Below, piece by piece: positions 34,242-42,445 of a stretch of DNA of 64,000 nucleotides. The DNA lies in contig CAMUXE010000004.1 of NCBI GenBank assembly GCA_947164605.1, positions 62,001 through 126,000 of the forward strand, in the 5' to 3' direction. The translations under genes were made by a program, and so were the position numbers. The first letter of the stretch is position 1. Every line of letters begins with the position of its first letter. The notes below the pieces were generated by a model, which was not told the DNA's origin, did no database searches, and worked only from the letters and a program-made list of their open reading frames with translations. This DNA is from an uncultured Lachnospiraceae bacterium (lineage in GTDB: Bacteria; Bacillota; Clostridia; Lachnospirales; Lachnospiraceae).

Positions 34242-35376
34242 TATATTTGAACCTTATCAGCTTAAGAGCATTAATTTTAATAACAGAATAATACGTTCTG
34301 CAACAGATGAAGGCCTTGCTGATAGCGAGGGTGATCCAAGCCAGGATTTGCTTAAAATGTACAAAAAGCTAGCAAATGGTCATGTCGGTGCTATAATAAC
34401 TGGTTTTATTTCAGTATCTAAAGATGGAAAATCAGTTATGCCAGGCATGATGATGATTGACTCTGATGACAGAATTGCTGGCCATGCATCGATGGTTGAG
34501 GAGATTCACAAGGAGAATTGTTCAATTATTGCCCAGCTTGCTCATTGTGGCAGATCTGGAGTGGGTGGCAAAAAGTGTCAAATAGAGCGCTTGAGCCTTG
34601 AACATATTAAGGATATTGAAAAGGATTTTATAAATGCCGCTATAAGGGCTTACAAGGCTGGATATGACGCTGTTGAGCTGCATTTGGCACATGGATATCT
34701 TCTTAGCGAATTCTTGTCACCTCACACAAATAAGAGAAAAGATATGTATGGGGGAAGCCTTGAAGCAAGGCTTAAACTAATACTTGATATTATTTTTGGA
34801 ATCAGAGAGCAAATTCCTGCTTATCCAATCTTAGTAAAGATTAATGGCAGCGAGGATTACCCAGATGGAATTGATTCAGAGCTTGCAAGTCAGAATGCTT
34901 TAGCTCTTGAGAAAGCGGGAGTAGATGCAATCGAGGTTTCTTGTGGCATTGATTGGAACTCTATGGGACCATCTAGAGGAAAGATACCTGTAGACATGCT
35001 TTTGGCTCATTATCCCCAGTTAAAGACAAAACCAAAGTTTATTAAGAAGCTTATAAGACCAAATCTTGCTGGCCTTATGAAGGAAGTCGAAGCTACTTCT
35101 TCTTATAACTTAGCAAGTGCCGTAAGGATTAAGGAAGCGGTTAAAATACCCCTAATTCTGGTTGGAGGTCTTCATTCTTTGGAGGATTTTGAAAGCGCAA
35201 TCAATGAACATGGTATGGATATGGTTGCAGCTTCAAGACCTTTTATAATTGAGCCGAATTTTGTTGAAAAGCTTGAAAGTGGAGTAGCTAGTAAGTCTAG
35301 ATGTATAGAGTGTAATAACTGTCTGGCTGGTCTTTATGACAGATCTCTTAGATGTTATTACGGTAAAGTATTCTAA
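34231..35376 (+). CDS. NADH:flavin oxidoreductase, Old Yellow Enzyme family
   Basis: A 381-residue FMN TIM-barrel protein. Family marks: NRIIRSATDEGLAD at the start, IAQLAHCGRSG, VELHLAHGYLLSEFLSPHTN and KDMYGGSLEARLKL. The C-terminal CIECNNC followed by another Cys resembles the start of the [4Fe-4S] motif of the larger 2,4-dienoyl-CoA reductase type enzymes, but the protein ends soon after, without their NAD-binding half. The substrate is an activated double bond in the family; the natural one is unknown. It overlaps the EAL gene by 11 bases, so the two are coupled. A terminator follows. Confidence 0.88.
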   Translation: MAINIFEPYQLKSINFNNRIIRSATDEGLADSEGDPSQDLLKMYKKLANGHVGAIITGFISVSKDGKSVMPGMMMIDSDDRIAGHASMVEEIHKENCSIIAQLAHCGRSGVGGKKCQIERLSLEHIKDIEKDFINAAIRAYKAGYDAVELHLAHGYLLSEFLSPHTNKRKDMYGGSLEARLKLILDIIFGIREQIPAYPILVKINGSEDYPDGIDSELASQNALALEKAGVDAIEVSCGIDWNSMGPSRGKIPVDMLLAHYPQLKTKPKFIKKLIRPNLAGLMKEVEATSSYNLASAVRIKEAVKIPLILVGGLHSLEDFESAINEHGMDMVAASRPFIIEPNFVEKLESGVASKSRCIECNNCLAGLYDRSLRCYYGKVF

Positions 35377-35395
35377 TATTGACGGGGCTTTAATT

Positions 35396-35432
35396 AAAGC
35401 CGAGACCTTGTAATAAAGGCCTCGGCTTTTTT
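35396..35432 (+). terminator. Terminator after the oxidoreductase gene
   Basis: AAAGCCGAG-A-CCTT pairs with AAGG-C-CTCGGCTTT (one mismatch, 6-base loop) followed by T. Confidence 0.88.
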
Positions 35433-35484
35433 ATAAGATTCTTTTGAACTAGACTTTGATATATCTTTTGTTGATTAATTAGGA

Positions 35485-35898
35485 TTAGTTATTATCATTG
35501 TAATCATCATCATCGTCGTCATAGCCATCGTGTTCACCATCACCTATGAATTCACGGCTAGAAACTCTCTTCTTATCTCTCATAACTTCTACCTGTCTTG
35601 AAATGAGCTCTTTTACATCGTGAGAGTGCTTGATGTTTTTGATCTGAAAATCTTTGAGAGTTCTGTCTGAAGAGTGTACTTCGATTGTTCCTAAACCGAA
35701 TAGGCGCTGGCCAAAGCTTCTGCTCAGTGAGATATCAAGGACACGATAGAGACGACATTCATCTTCTCTCTTGCTGAGAATACCTGTCTCAACATATAGC
35801 CTTTCATCATCGAGACTGTAAATTGTGAAAGTCCATGGAAGGCCACACCAAAGACGTTTTCTATCTCTCCATAACTTATTACCTTTGAGTTTTGACAT
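35485..35898 (-). CDS. Bacterial PH-domain protein with acidic tail
   Basis: A 137-residue protein. The core resembles the bPH_2 (DUF304) domain: a YVETGILSKREDECRLYRVL strand pair followed by DISLSRSFGQRLFGLGTIEV and the closing helix. The last 20 residues are nearly all Asp, Asn and Tyr (from GYDDDDDDYNDNN). Unlike YdbS/YdbT proteins it has no membrane helices. AAGGATAT lies before the ATG. The function is unknown; membrane or protein binding is likely. Confidence 0.75.
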   Translation of the reverse strand: MSKLKGNKLWRDRKRLWCGLPWTFTIYSLDDERLYVETGILSKREDECRLYRVLDISLSRSFGQRLFGLGTIEVHSSDRTLKDFQIKNIKHSHDVKELISRQVEVMRDKKRVSSREFIGDGEHDGYDDDDDDYNDNN

Positions 35899-35995
35899 AT
35901 TATATCCTTTCTTTAATCATAGATAAATACTAAATATGAATTTTAATATCATATTATTCTATATTATACTTCATTGAGAAGAAAAAGAAAATCAA

Positions 35996-36676
35996 TTAAT
36001 TCTTGTAATTAGCTTTTAAATATTTTGCATTTATGATGTAGGCAGCAAGGCCTAGAAGGGAAGAAAAAAGTTTACCAATAAAGGAAGCTAGGAGATTAGG
36101 TGTGATAAAGTGGGTGAATTTAAAAGTGGCAATGGAATTTCCATAGAAGTATATAAGCGAATTTATCAAGCTGGCTAAACTAATGCAAATCAGCATACAG
36201 ATCAAATTTTTTAAAAACCCATGAGGACTATATTTTGATGAATGTCTTTTGACATATGCTCTGTAGTAGATAAACATAATTTTTACACCTAAGTAAGTAC
36301 CTAGGGCAGAGAAAATATAACCTAAGAACCTCACAATCTCCGCTTGATCTAGTCCCTGATAAGACCAATTGGCAAATAGTTCAATGAAGGAGCTGATAAT
36401 TATGGCAATTATTGTTGAAATGGTCATATCCCAGGCTTCTTCAACAGTATAATCAATTGCTTTATATATAATTGTACATATAAAGAGGGTGTAGAGAATG
36501 GAATCAATACCAAAGACAAGGCCATGCCAGCTAATAGGCATATTGTTGCTGTTGTAGATATTGGCATTGATAGCGCAGCCTATGGCCATTGAAATAAGAG
36601 CTTTTGAGTCTGATATGTGTCGAAAGATTATGGTGGCCAAAAAACTTATGATAGCTATAATTATGAGTAGAATCAT
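35996..36676 (-). CDS. Multi-pass membrane protein of unknown function
   Basis: A 226-residue hydrophobic protein with about six to seven helices (IIAIISFLATIIFRHI, SILYTLFICTIIYKAI, STIIAIIISSFIEL, YIFSALGTYLGVKIMFIYYR, ICMLICISLASLINSLIYF). I cannot place it in a family; a VUT/YhhQ-like transporter is one idea, but signature residues were not confirmed. It has its own promoter at 36756-36728 and a GAGGG ribosome site, and may be co-transcribed with the PH-domain gene 97 bases downstream. Confidence 0.75.
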   Translation of the reverse strand: MILLIIIAIISFLATIIFRHISDSKALISMAIGCAINANIYNSNNMPISWHGLVFGIDSILYTLFICTIIYKAIDYTVEEAWDMTISTIIAIIISSFIELFANWSYQGLDQAEIVRFLGYIFSALGTYLGVKIMFIYYRAYVKRHSSKYSPHGFLKNLICMLICISLASLINSLIYFYGNSIATFKFTHFITPNLLASFIGKLFSSLLGLAAYIINAKYLKANYKN

Positions 36677-36727
36677 AGGCAGCCCTCCCTTTACTTATTC
36701 AATCATCATTTGTGTAATTGTAAATAA

Positions 36728-36756
36728 ATTTTAACTTGATTAAAATATCTTGTCAA
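36728..36756 (-). promoter_or_regulatory. Promoter of the minus-strand membrane-protein gene
   Basis: On the minus strand, TTGACA (36756-36751), a 17-base spacer and TAAAAT (36733-36728). Confidence 0.82.
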
Positions 36757-36801
36757 TATTGATAAAAAGGCTAAAAATCAGTCCTAGCAAGGGCAATCAT
36801 G

Positions 36802-36810
36802 TGGTATAAT
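36802..36810 (+). promoter_or_regulatory. Extended -10 promoter of the MFS-YitT operon
   Basis: TGGTATAAT is a complete extended -10 element, 35 bases before the ATG at 36846. No good -35 box is seen, as is normal for this type. Confidence 0.6.
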
Positions 36811-36845
36811 TCTAAATGATTATACTAGAAAGCTGGACATGAATT

Positions 36846-37523
36846 ATGAACGAAAATGATAAGAAGGAAAAGACTCTAAAAGCCGCAAGGGGAGCCTTGG
36901 ATTTTATTTTCTTAATGGGAATTGTAAGTCTCTTTTCTGACATGACCCATGAAGGAGGAAGAAGTGTACTAGGTGAATACTTAAACCTGACAGGAGCTAG
37001 TGCAGCTACGATTGGCTTTGTTTCCGGCTTTGTTGATTTTACTCTGATTACTTTACATTGCGCTAAAGTCAACTTATTTGAGGAGTCGAGTCTGAGTCTT
37101 TTATATGCAGCAACAATGGCAATAGATGCATTTGCCGCTCTTTTCTTTGGATGGCTTTTTGATAAGATTGGACTTTGGGCCTTGATGCTGTCGACTCTTA
37201 TCAGCTCAGTATTTTCAATATTTGTCTTTAAGTCTGATACTGCACTTTTAATTCTTATTGGAATTCTTATCTGGGGCATTGGAATGGGAGCTCAGGAAAG
37301 CATAATGAAGGCCGCAGTCTCAAGGATTGTCAACAAGAATATGAGATCTACAGGCATTGGAATTTTTGAAACAGGCTTTGGAATATTCTGGTTTTTGGGT
37401 TCTTGGGCTATGGGAGCCTTATATGACAGGAATATAAACCTACTGGTTCTTGTGTCTGTATCAATACAGTTATTGGCCTTAGTCTTTTATTATTTGGCAA
37501 TTAAAAATGAAAAAAATGAATAA
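36846..37523 (+). pseudogene. MFS transporter with a large internal deletion
   Basis: The frame is intact (225 codons), but MFS proteins have about 400 residues and 12 helices. Here the N-terminal part (LMGIVSLFSDMTHEGGRSVL, GASAATIGFVSGF) is joined directly to sequence of the second half (VDFTLITLHCAKVNLFEESS, then DAFAALFFGWLFDKIG). The join is near 37025-37035; about 170 residues seem to be missing. About seven helices remain. It could still be expressed, since promoter and start are good, but transport is doubtful. It is followed 10 bases later by a YitT-type gene. Confidence 0.7.
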
Positions 37524-37533
37524 AGGTTGAGAT

Positions 37534-38367
37534 ATGAAACATTTAAAAGAAAAATTTTCGATTTTTTTTATTGCCCTTGGCGCCCTCTTGGCTAGTTTTT
37601 CAGTAGCTTGCATCTTACTGCCAAACCAGGCTATAGATTATGGCACTGCGGGTATTGCGATTGTAGTTAGTAAACTGACAGGTTTTAACCTGTCTATCAC
37701 GGTTATACTGATTTTTATGCCTTTCCTTTTAGCTGGAAGATACTTCTTGGGCAAGGAATTTTTTGTAAAAGCTTTGATTGGTTCCTTGGTATATACACTT
37801 GGACTTGCAGCTTTTGAAAAGATGCCTTTTGAGCTCAATACAGAACATTTTTTAGCAGTGGCCTTCGGCGGGGCAATACTTGGCTTTGGCTTATCTTTGA
37901 TTCTTAGGAATGGAGGTTGTATCGACGGCTCTGAGATCTTGGCCAATATTATTCTCAATAAAATCTTTGAAAAGAGCGGCAAGGATTATAGCATGTCACC
38001 ATTCTTGTTGGTCTTCAACTTTGGTGTCTACATAACAATATTTGCCCTGATAGATAGAAATTCTGCCATGATGAGCCTATTGGTATATGTAATTGCAACT
38101 TTTGTATTGGACCATTTTACCGATCATTTTGACGCTATAAAGCAAGTCACAATAATCACAAAAGAACCTGAAAAGCTTATCGGCGACATAAAACAAAAGC
38201 TCAACAAGACATGCACTATAATTGACTCGTGTGGGGCAATTGCTGGTCAAAACAAAACTTTGATCTGCTATGTTAACTATTTTGAATTACAAAAAATGAG
38301 ACTGATAATCAAGGAAAATAAGGGCTCTTTTAGTACAGTTTCAACTGTAGATGAAATCCTAAGATAA
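37534..38367 (+). CDS. YitT-family membrane protein
   Basis: A 277-residue protein with five to six N-terminal membrane helices and a C-terminal cytoplasmic DUF2179 domain (QVTIITKEPEKLIGDIKQKL, GSFSTVSTVDEI). The family signature NGGCIDGSEILA lies between helices. AAAGGTTGAG precedes the ATG. The function of the family is not established. Probably co-transcribed with the truncated MFS gene. Confidence 0.9.
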   Translation: MKHLKEKFSIFFIALGALLASFSVACILLPNQAIDYGTAGIAIVVSKLTGFNLSITVILIFMPFLLAGRYFLGKEFFVKALIGSLVYTLGLAAFEKMPFELNTEHFLAVAFGGAILGFGLSLILRNGGCIDGSEILANIILNKIFEKSGKDYSMSPFLLVFNFGVYITIFALIDRNSAMMSLLVYVIATFVLDHFTDHFDAIKQVTIITKEPEKLIGDIKQKLNKTCTIIDSCGAIAGQNKTLICYVNYFELQKMRLIIKENKGSFSTVSTVDEILR

Positions 38368-38395
38368 TAATTTAAATTTATAATGAGGTTTATGT

Positions 38396-39091
38396 ATGAA
38401 TAAAAGAAAAATTGCTTACTATCTCAATTGTAGCCTTGTTTTACTGGGCTTGATAGGAACAATAATAAGTATATACGGTATGGGAATTGAATTTTTTGAG
38501 TACTATACACAGGACAGCAACTTTATATGCTTTGTAATATCTATAGTCTATGTATTTGTTGAACGAGGATGCTTAAAGGAAGCTAATAGCTTAAAAGAAG
38601 GTAATGACGCCAACAAAAGTGGTCAAGAAGCCGTTAATGTCGACTTTAATCTAAAGGATTGGCTGTTAAGACTTAGATTTCTTGCTACTTCAATGGTTAT
38701 GTTAACATTTCTGATAGTTATTTTTGTTCTTGCGCCTATGTTTGAGGGCCTTACTGGCTATTATATTATGTTTACCAGGGGAGCGAATTCTATGTTTCAT
38801 CTCCTCTGTCCACTGATTTCATTCATCAGCTTTGTTTTCTTTGAGTGTGGAAGAAGAATTAGTTTTAAGGACTGCCTTATCGGCTTGGCACTAACCCTTG
38901 TATATGCAATTGTTACAGTGATACTTAATTATTTTTATATTATCAGGGGACCATATCCTTTTCTCTATGTTCATGAACAATCCCTGTTAGCCAGCGTTTT
39001 ATGGCTGTTTGCGATTATTCTAATTGCTTTTATCATAACTATTGTACTTAAATTTTTCTATAATCTCAGATTAAAAAGGAGGGCAAAATAA
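38396..39091 (+). CDS. Pr6Pr-like integral membrane protein
   Basis: A 231-residue protein with about six helices. YTQDSNFICFVISIVYVF in the second helix and SMFHLLCPLISFISFVFFE in the fourth recall the Pr6Pr family of six-helix proteins distantly related to Far-17a/AIG1; this assignment is by eye. A charged cytoplasmic loop follows helix 2 (LKEANSLKEGND). Its stop codon TAA shares its last base with the start of the MIF gene, so the two are translationally coupled. Confidence 0.7.
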   Translation: MNKRKIAYYLNCSLVLLGLIGTIISIYGMGIEFFEYYTQDSNFICFVISIVYVFVERGCLKEANSLKEGNDANKSGQEAVNVDFNLKDWLLRLRFLATSMVMLTFLIVIFVLAPMFEGLTGYYIMFTRGANSMFHLLCPLISFISFVFFECGRRISFKDCLIGLALTLVYAIVTVILNYFYIIRGPYPFLYVHEQSLLASVLWLFAIILIAFIITIVLKFFYNLRLKRRAK

Positions 39092-39435
39092 TGCCATTTA
39101 TTAATTCAAAAATCAGTATGAAAATTACAGAAGAGCAGGAGCTTGCCTTAAAGACAGAACTTGGAAAGGCTATAGAGACCATACCTGGAAAGAGTGAATC
39201 TTGGCTGATGTGTGGCTTTGAAGATGGATACCATCTCTACTTTAGAGGACAGAATGACCAGCCTCTTGCCTTTGTAGAGGTTAAGGTTTTTGGAAGAGAG
39301 GATAGACAAGCCTTTGATGCAATGACAGGAAAGATTTGCTCTATATTTGATAAGGTTTTAGGAATAAGTCCAGATCATGTTTATGTCAAGTATGAGGCAG
39401 TTAGCAACTGGGGCTATAATGGATCAAACTTTTAA
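39091..39435 (+). CDS. MIF-type tautomerase (phenylpyruvate/dopachrome tautomerase-like)
   Basis: A 114-residue protein homologous to macrophage migration inhibitory factor. Pro follows the start Met (MPFINSKIS), the base of the MIF/4-OT tautomerase site. Lys in TIPGKSESWLM fits MIF Lys32, LAFVEVKVFG is the central strand, and the end NWGYNGSNF matches the family's C-terminal NWGxNxSxF with the conserved Asn. The natural substrate is unknown; family members interconvert keto and enol forms of phenylpyruvate. No signal peptide. It overlaps the Pr6Pr-like gene by one base, so it is co-expressed with a membrane protein. Confidence 0.88.
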   Translation: MPFINSKISMKITEEQELALKTELGKAIETIPGKSESWLMCGFEDGYHLYFRGQNDQPLAFVEVKVFGREDRQAFDAMTGKICSIFDKVLGISPDHVYVKYEAVSNWGYNGSNF

Positions 39436-39444
39436 GGAGATTTT

Positions 39445-39990
39445 ATGGCGGCTCATATGAATTATTACTGCAACATCAGGGCTGATTATGGATACATTTC
39501 AGGCCTTCTTAACGCTTATTGCGAGTGTCTGATAAATGATAAGTTAAATACTGAGAAGAGGCTTGATATAGAACTTGTGAGCAAGGATTTAGATCCTGAC
39601 TTCATTAAGGCTTTCAAAAAAAGACTCTACAAGTATGATCAAATTGACGAAAAGGCCTATGAAGGTCCTGATACATGCAGGGACCTGACGCTAAATGACA
39701 AATTTGCCGAATTAAGGCTTGATTTGAATTTGGATAAGGATTTATCACAAGGCAAATATGCAAAAATTGTAAATATCTTAAATATGCCCAAAGACCAAGA
39801 TGGCTTAGAATCACTCTTAGCTAAAATTCAAGGTCAGCTAGGCCAGCTAAAACAAGCTTATTGGCTCGGCCCTCTTGACGACAAGACAAAAAAAATCCTT
39901 GCAGGTTACTATTCCTACATAATTTTTGATGCCTATCTTTTGGAATACAAAGATTATTGGCTTTGTCTAATTTTGGGAAGCAATGCGTAA
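39445..39990 (+). CDS. Uncharacterised protein
   Basis: A 181-residue soluble protein, rich in Lys, Asp, Leu and Tyr, with no signal or membrane segment. It starts MAAHMNYYCNIRADYGYISG and is probably alpha-helical. AAGGAG precedes ATG 39445, nine bases after the MIF gene, so it is likely in the same operon. I do not recognise it. Confidence 0.7.
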   Translation: MAAHMNYYCNIRADYGYISGLLNAYCECLINDKLNTEKRLDIELVSKDLDPDFIKAFKKRLYKYDQIDEKAYEGPDTCRDLTLNDKFAELRLDLNLDKDLSQGKYAKIVNILNMPKDQDGLESLLAKIQGQLGQLKQAYWLGPLDDKTKKILAGYYSYIIFDAYLLEYKDYWLCLILGSNA

Positions 39991-40013
39991 ATTAATAATA
40001 AGAGGTGTTTATC

Positions 40014-40214
40014 ATGAACAATAAATTAGCGAATCTTATAGATAAGGCAGCCCTTGGCGATTTAGATGCTGCGGCTGCGATTGGCATAGGCTATTACAAG
40101 GGGACTTTCGGCACACCTAACTATGAAAAAGCCTTAAAATGGACTAGCTATGCTGCAAAAAAAGGCCACAAGGAGGCTATTGCCATCCTTGAAGATATAA
40201 AAAAGATGCTTTGA
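40014..40214 (+). CDS. Sel1-repeat mini-protein
   Basis: A 66-residue protein from ATG 40014 (AGAGGTG seven bases upstream). It holds about one and a half Sel1-like repeats: ALGDLDAAAAIGIGYYKGTF and NYEKALKWTSYAAKKGHKEA, with the A-x-L-G and YYxG pattern. Sel1 repeats make protein contacts. The next gene starts one base after the stop, so it may be an adaptor for the 494-residue protein. Confidence 0.78.
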   Translation: MNNKLANLIDKAALGDLDAAAAIGIGYYKGTFGTPNYEKALKWTSYAAKKGHKEAIAILEDIKKML

Positions 40215-40215
40215 T

Positions 40216-41700
40216 ATGTCTGATGTAGAATTAAAAATCATGCTCCCAAGCGGTAATATACCTTTGATTGAGTATAGAAGGCATTTCAGTGTAGAGGGAA
40301 GTATCAAAACTGACAAGACACTGAGTCCAGATTCCTATATTAGGATTGAATTGCTTGATAGTGATGGGGTCTGCCTGCGCCAGGTAAAGCAATTCAAAAA
40401 GAATAATAAAATGTGGCTGGATTGTCCGCTTTTAAGGACATACCCTCATGGCTATGACGATAATTTTGATAAATTAAAGGAATTTGGTTTTGCCCCTCTT
40501 ATTGTTGATGATATCGAAAGGCCTGAGGAATCTATTCATAAGGCCTCCAATAAGTGCTTCTTCAATGACCATGTCTTTAAATCTATGATTATTACAGCAA
40601 GCGATAGCAATCATGGCCTTATTTTGAATGATTATATGAATTATAGAGATGATGATGGAGGTTTTCTTTCTTGTCTTGAAAAGGGCTCTTATGACCTTTT
40701 TGTAAGTCTCTATGATGCCGATGATACCTTGCTTGCAGATGATCACAAAAGCATTCAGATAGGCTGCAATCCTGATGTGGCAATCGTCAGATTTAATCCT
40801 GTGGAGCACAAGAGACGAATGCTCAAGTGGTTTGAGGGCAAGGGAATTGCAGTTCTTAATGACACAGTTCCAGGCTACTTGGAACCATATCTGGGCAAAT
40901 GGCTCTATCACATGGGACTTTTGAGAATGTATCTAGCAAGTGATTTGAGCCAGTATATAGAATCGAGAGTTCACGTCTTTTTGTATTTACTTGATAAAAG
41001 TTCAACTTCTTACAGCACTGAACTTGCCTATCTTGAGAGCCAAGGCTTGATAGAGGATAGGGATAAGATGCATTATTATTACTACAGCTATGGCGAGGAA
41101 AGTGTGCGCACTAAGGCTTTTGGAAAGAAAAAGTCGAAGATACTTGAATTTGAGGATGATCAGTTTATTAAGCTTTTAAGGCTTGATCAGTTAATTGAAG
41201 AAGAGACAAGCGGGGAGCAGACACTTGAGAATCAGACAAGTGGAGAGCAGACGCTTGAAAATCAGACAAGTGAAGTGCAGAATGCTGGGGAAAATAACTA
41301 TAATCTTGATAATTCTTTTGTTAATGACAGCTACATTGATTTAGAGGCTGAAGAAATTGTAATTAAAGCGGGCTTTAAATATGCCTTTATGGGACTGGTC
41401 AGACCTTGGCAGCTAGATAGGGCTGATCTCATCTTAAAGGAAGATAATAGCTATGAATGGAAGAATGAAATATCAAGAATTTGCTACAGATTCTCTGATT
41501 CTTTTGAAAGATATAGAGAATTGGGCTTAAAGAGATTTGATGGCGATAAGTATCTTGGAAGCTCAGCTTTGGAATTTTACAATATATTTGACTTTAGGCA
41601 GAAGAAAAAGGGTGATATTCTATCTCTTGAACTTATGGCAGGAGATAAAAAAAACATGAATCCTAGGGCTAGCATAAAGAAAAGAATAAGATTTATATAA
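40216..41700 (+). CDS. Large uncharacterised protein, partner of the Sel1 mini-protein
   Basis: A 494-residue soluble protein with no signal or membrane segment. The first 190 residues look beta-rich with regular charged loops (YIRIELLDSDGVCLRQVKQF, GSYDLFVSLYDADDTLLADD), like a sandwich domain; the centre is helical (EPYLGKWLYHMGLLRMYLAS); a low-complexity Gln/Glu/Thr linker (about 330-358, TSGEQTLENQ repeated) follows; then a C-terminal region with IVIKAGFKYAFMGLVRPWQL. It has no family I know. It starts one base after the Sel1 gene, so the two are tightly coupled. Confidence 0.75.
   Translation: MSDVELKIMLPSGNIPLIEYRRHFSVEGSIKTDKTLSPDSYIRIELLDSDGVCLRQVKQFKKNNKMWLDCPLLRTYPHGYDDNFDKLKEFGFAPLIVDDIERPEESIHKASNKCFFNDHVFKSMIITASDSNHGLILNDYMNYRDDDGGFLSCLEKGSYDLFVSLYDADDTLLADDHKSIQIGCNPDVAIVRFNPVEHKRRMLKWFEGKGIAVLNDTVPGYLEPYLGKWLYHMGLLRMYLASDLSQYIESRVHVFLYLLDKSSTSYSTELAYLESQGLIEDRDKMHYYYYSYGEESVRTKAFGKKKSKILEFEDDQFIKLLRLDQLIEEETSGEQTLENQTSGEQTLENQTSEVQNAGENNYNLDNSFVNDSYIDLEAEEIVIKAGFKYAFMGLVRPWQLDRADLILKEDNSYEWKNEISRICYRFSDSFERYRELGLKRFDGDKYLGSSALEFYNIFDFRQKKKGDILSLELMAGDKKNMNPRASIKKRIRFI
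41204..41280 (+). repeat. Two and a half copies of a 30-bp in-frame repeat
   Basis: 30-bp units start at 41204, 41234 and 41264 (partial). They encode TSGEQTLENQ in the linker of the 494-residue protein. Confidence 0.85.
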
Positions 41701-41739
41701 TCCTTGAAGCTTTTCTATATCAAATCCATAAATTGGCAT

Positions 41740-41775
41740 AAAAAAGCTTAGATTTATCAAGATAAATCTAAGCTT
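41740..41775 (-). terminator. Terminator of hpt (minus strand)
   Basis: A perfect 15-bp stem (41744-41758 with 41761-41775, AAGCTTAGATTTATC arms) is followed on the minus strand by TTTTT. It also lies at the 3' end of the converging plus-strand gene. Confidence 0.82.
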
Positions 41776-41841
41776 AAGGTAAAATGTTATTTATCAGGAA
41801 TTGTTTAGGACTTCTTTGCTTTAGGTCTTAATGAATATCTT

Positions 41842-42360
41842 TTATTCAACAATCTCTGCTATATAAGGCAGATTGCGGTAAGCCTGGTCATAATCGAGAC
41901 CGTAACCTACTATAAATTTATCCGGAATCTCAAAGCAGACATAGTCGACATCCACGTCAAATTCTCTTCTGGCTGGTTTGTCTAGAAGGGTTGTGAGTTT
42001 GAGACTAGCTGGCTTTTTCTCTTTTAAGAGAGGCAAGAGCTCGCTGAGAGTTCTTCCAGAATCGATTATGTCTTCGATTACCAGAACGTGCTGGCCTTCA
42101 ATACTTTCATCAAGATCCTTTTTAATCTTTACATGGCCGCTTGATTTGGTGCCAGATCCATAGCTAGATACGGTCATAAAATCAAATTTTACAGGCATTG
42201 TAAGATATTTAGACAATTCAACTGTATAGAATATGCTGCCCTTAAGGAGGCAAATTAGCTTTAATTCCTTGCCAGAGTAGTCTTTGTTGATTTGAGCTGC
42301 AATTTCTTTTACACGCTTGGTAATTTCTTCTTCAGAAATCATTACTTTTAATTCTTGCAT
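41842..42360 (-). CDS. hpt: Hypoxanthine phosphoribosyltransferase
   Basis: The enzyme salvages hypoxanthine and guanine with PRPP. The 172-residue protein carries the PRPP-binding motif VLVIEDIIDSGRTL, the LLKGSIFYTVELSKY strand near the start, and the C-terminal YVCFEIPDKFIVGYGLDY typical of HPRT. AAAAGGGG precedes the ATG, and a promoter lies at 42419-42391. It is transcribed alone, divergently from larB. Confidence 0.95.
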   Translation of the reverse strand: MQELKVMISEEEITKRVKEIAAQINKDYSGKELKLICLLKGSIFYTVELSKYLTMPVKFDFMTVSSYGSGTKSSGHVKIKKDLDESIEGQHVLVIEDIIDSGRTLSELLPLLKEKKPASLKLTTLLDKPARREFDVDVDYVCFEIPDKFIVGYGLDYDQAYRNLPYIAEIVE

Positions 42361-42390
42361 AATTACCCCTTTTCAAGTCTTAATAGGCAT

Positions 42391-42419
42391 ATTTTAATGC
42401 ATTTAAGATGAAACTTCAA
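42391..42419 (-). promoter_or_regulatory. Promoter of hpt
   Basis: On the minus strand, TTGAAG (42419-42414), a 17-base spacer and TAAAAT (42396-42391). Confidence 0.7.
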
Positions 42420-42445
42420 TTGAATCAAGAAAAATGGAGATAAAT

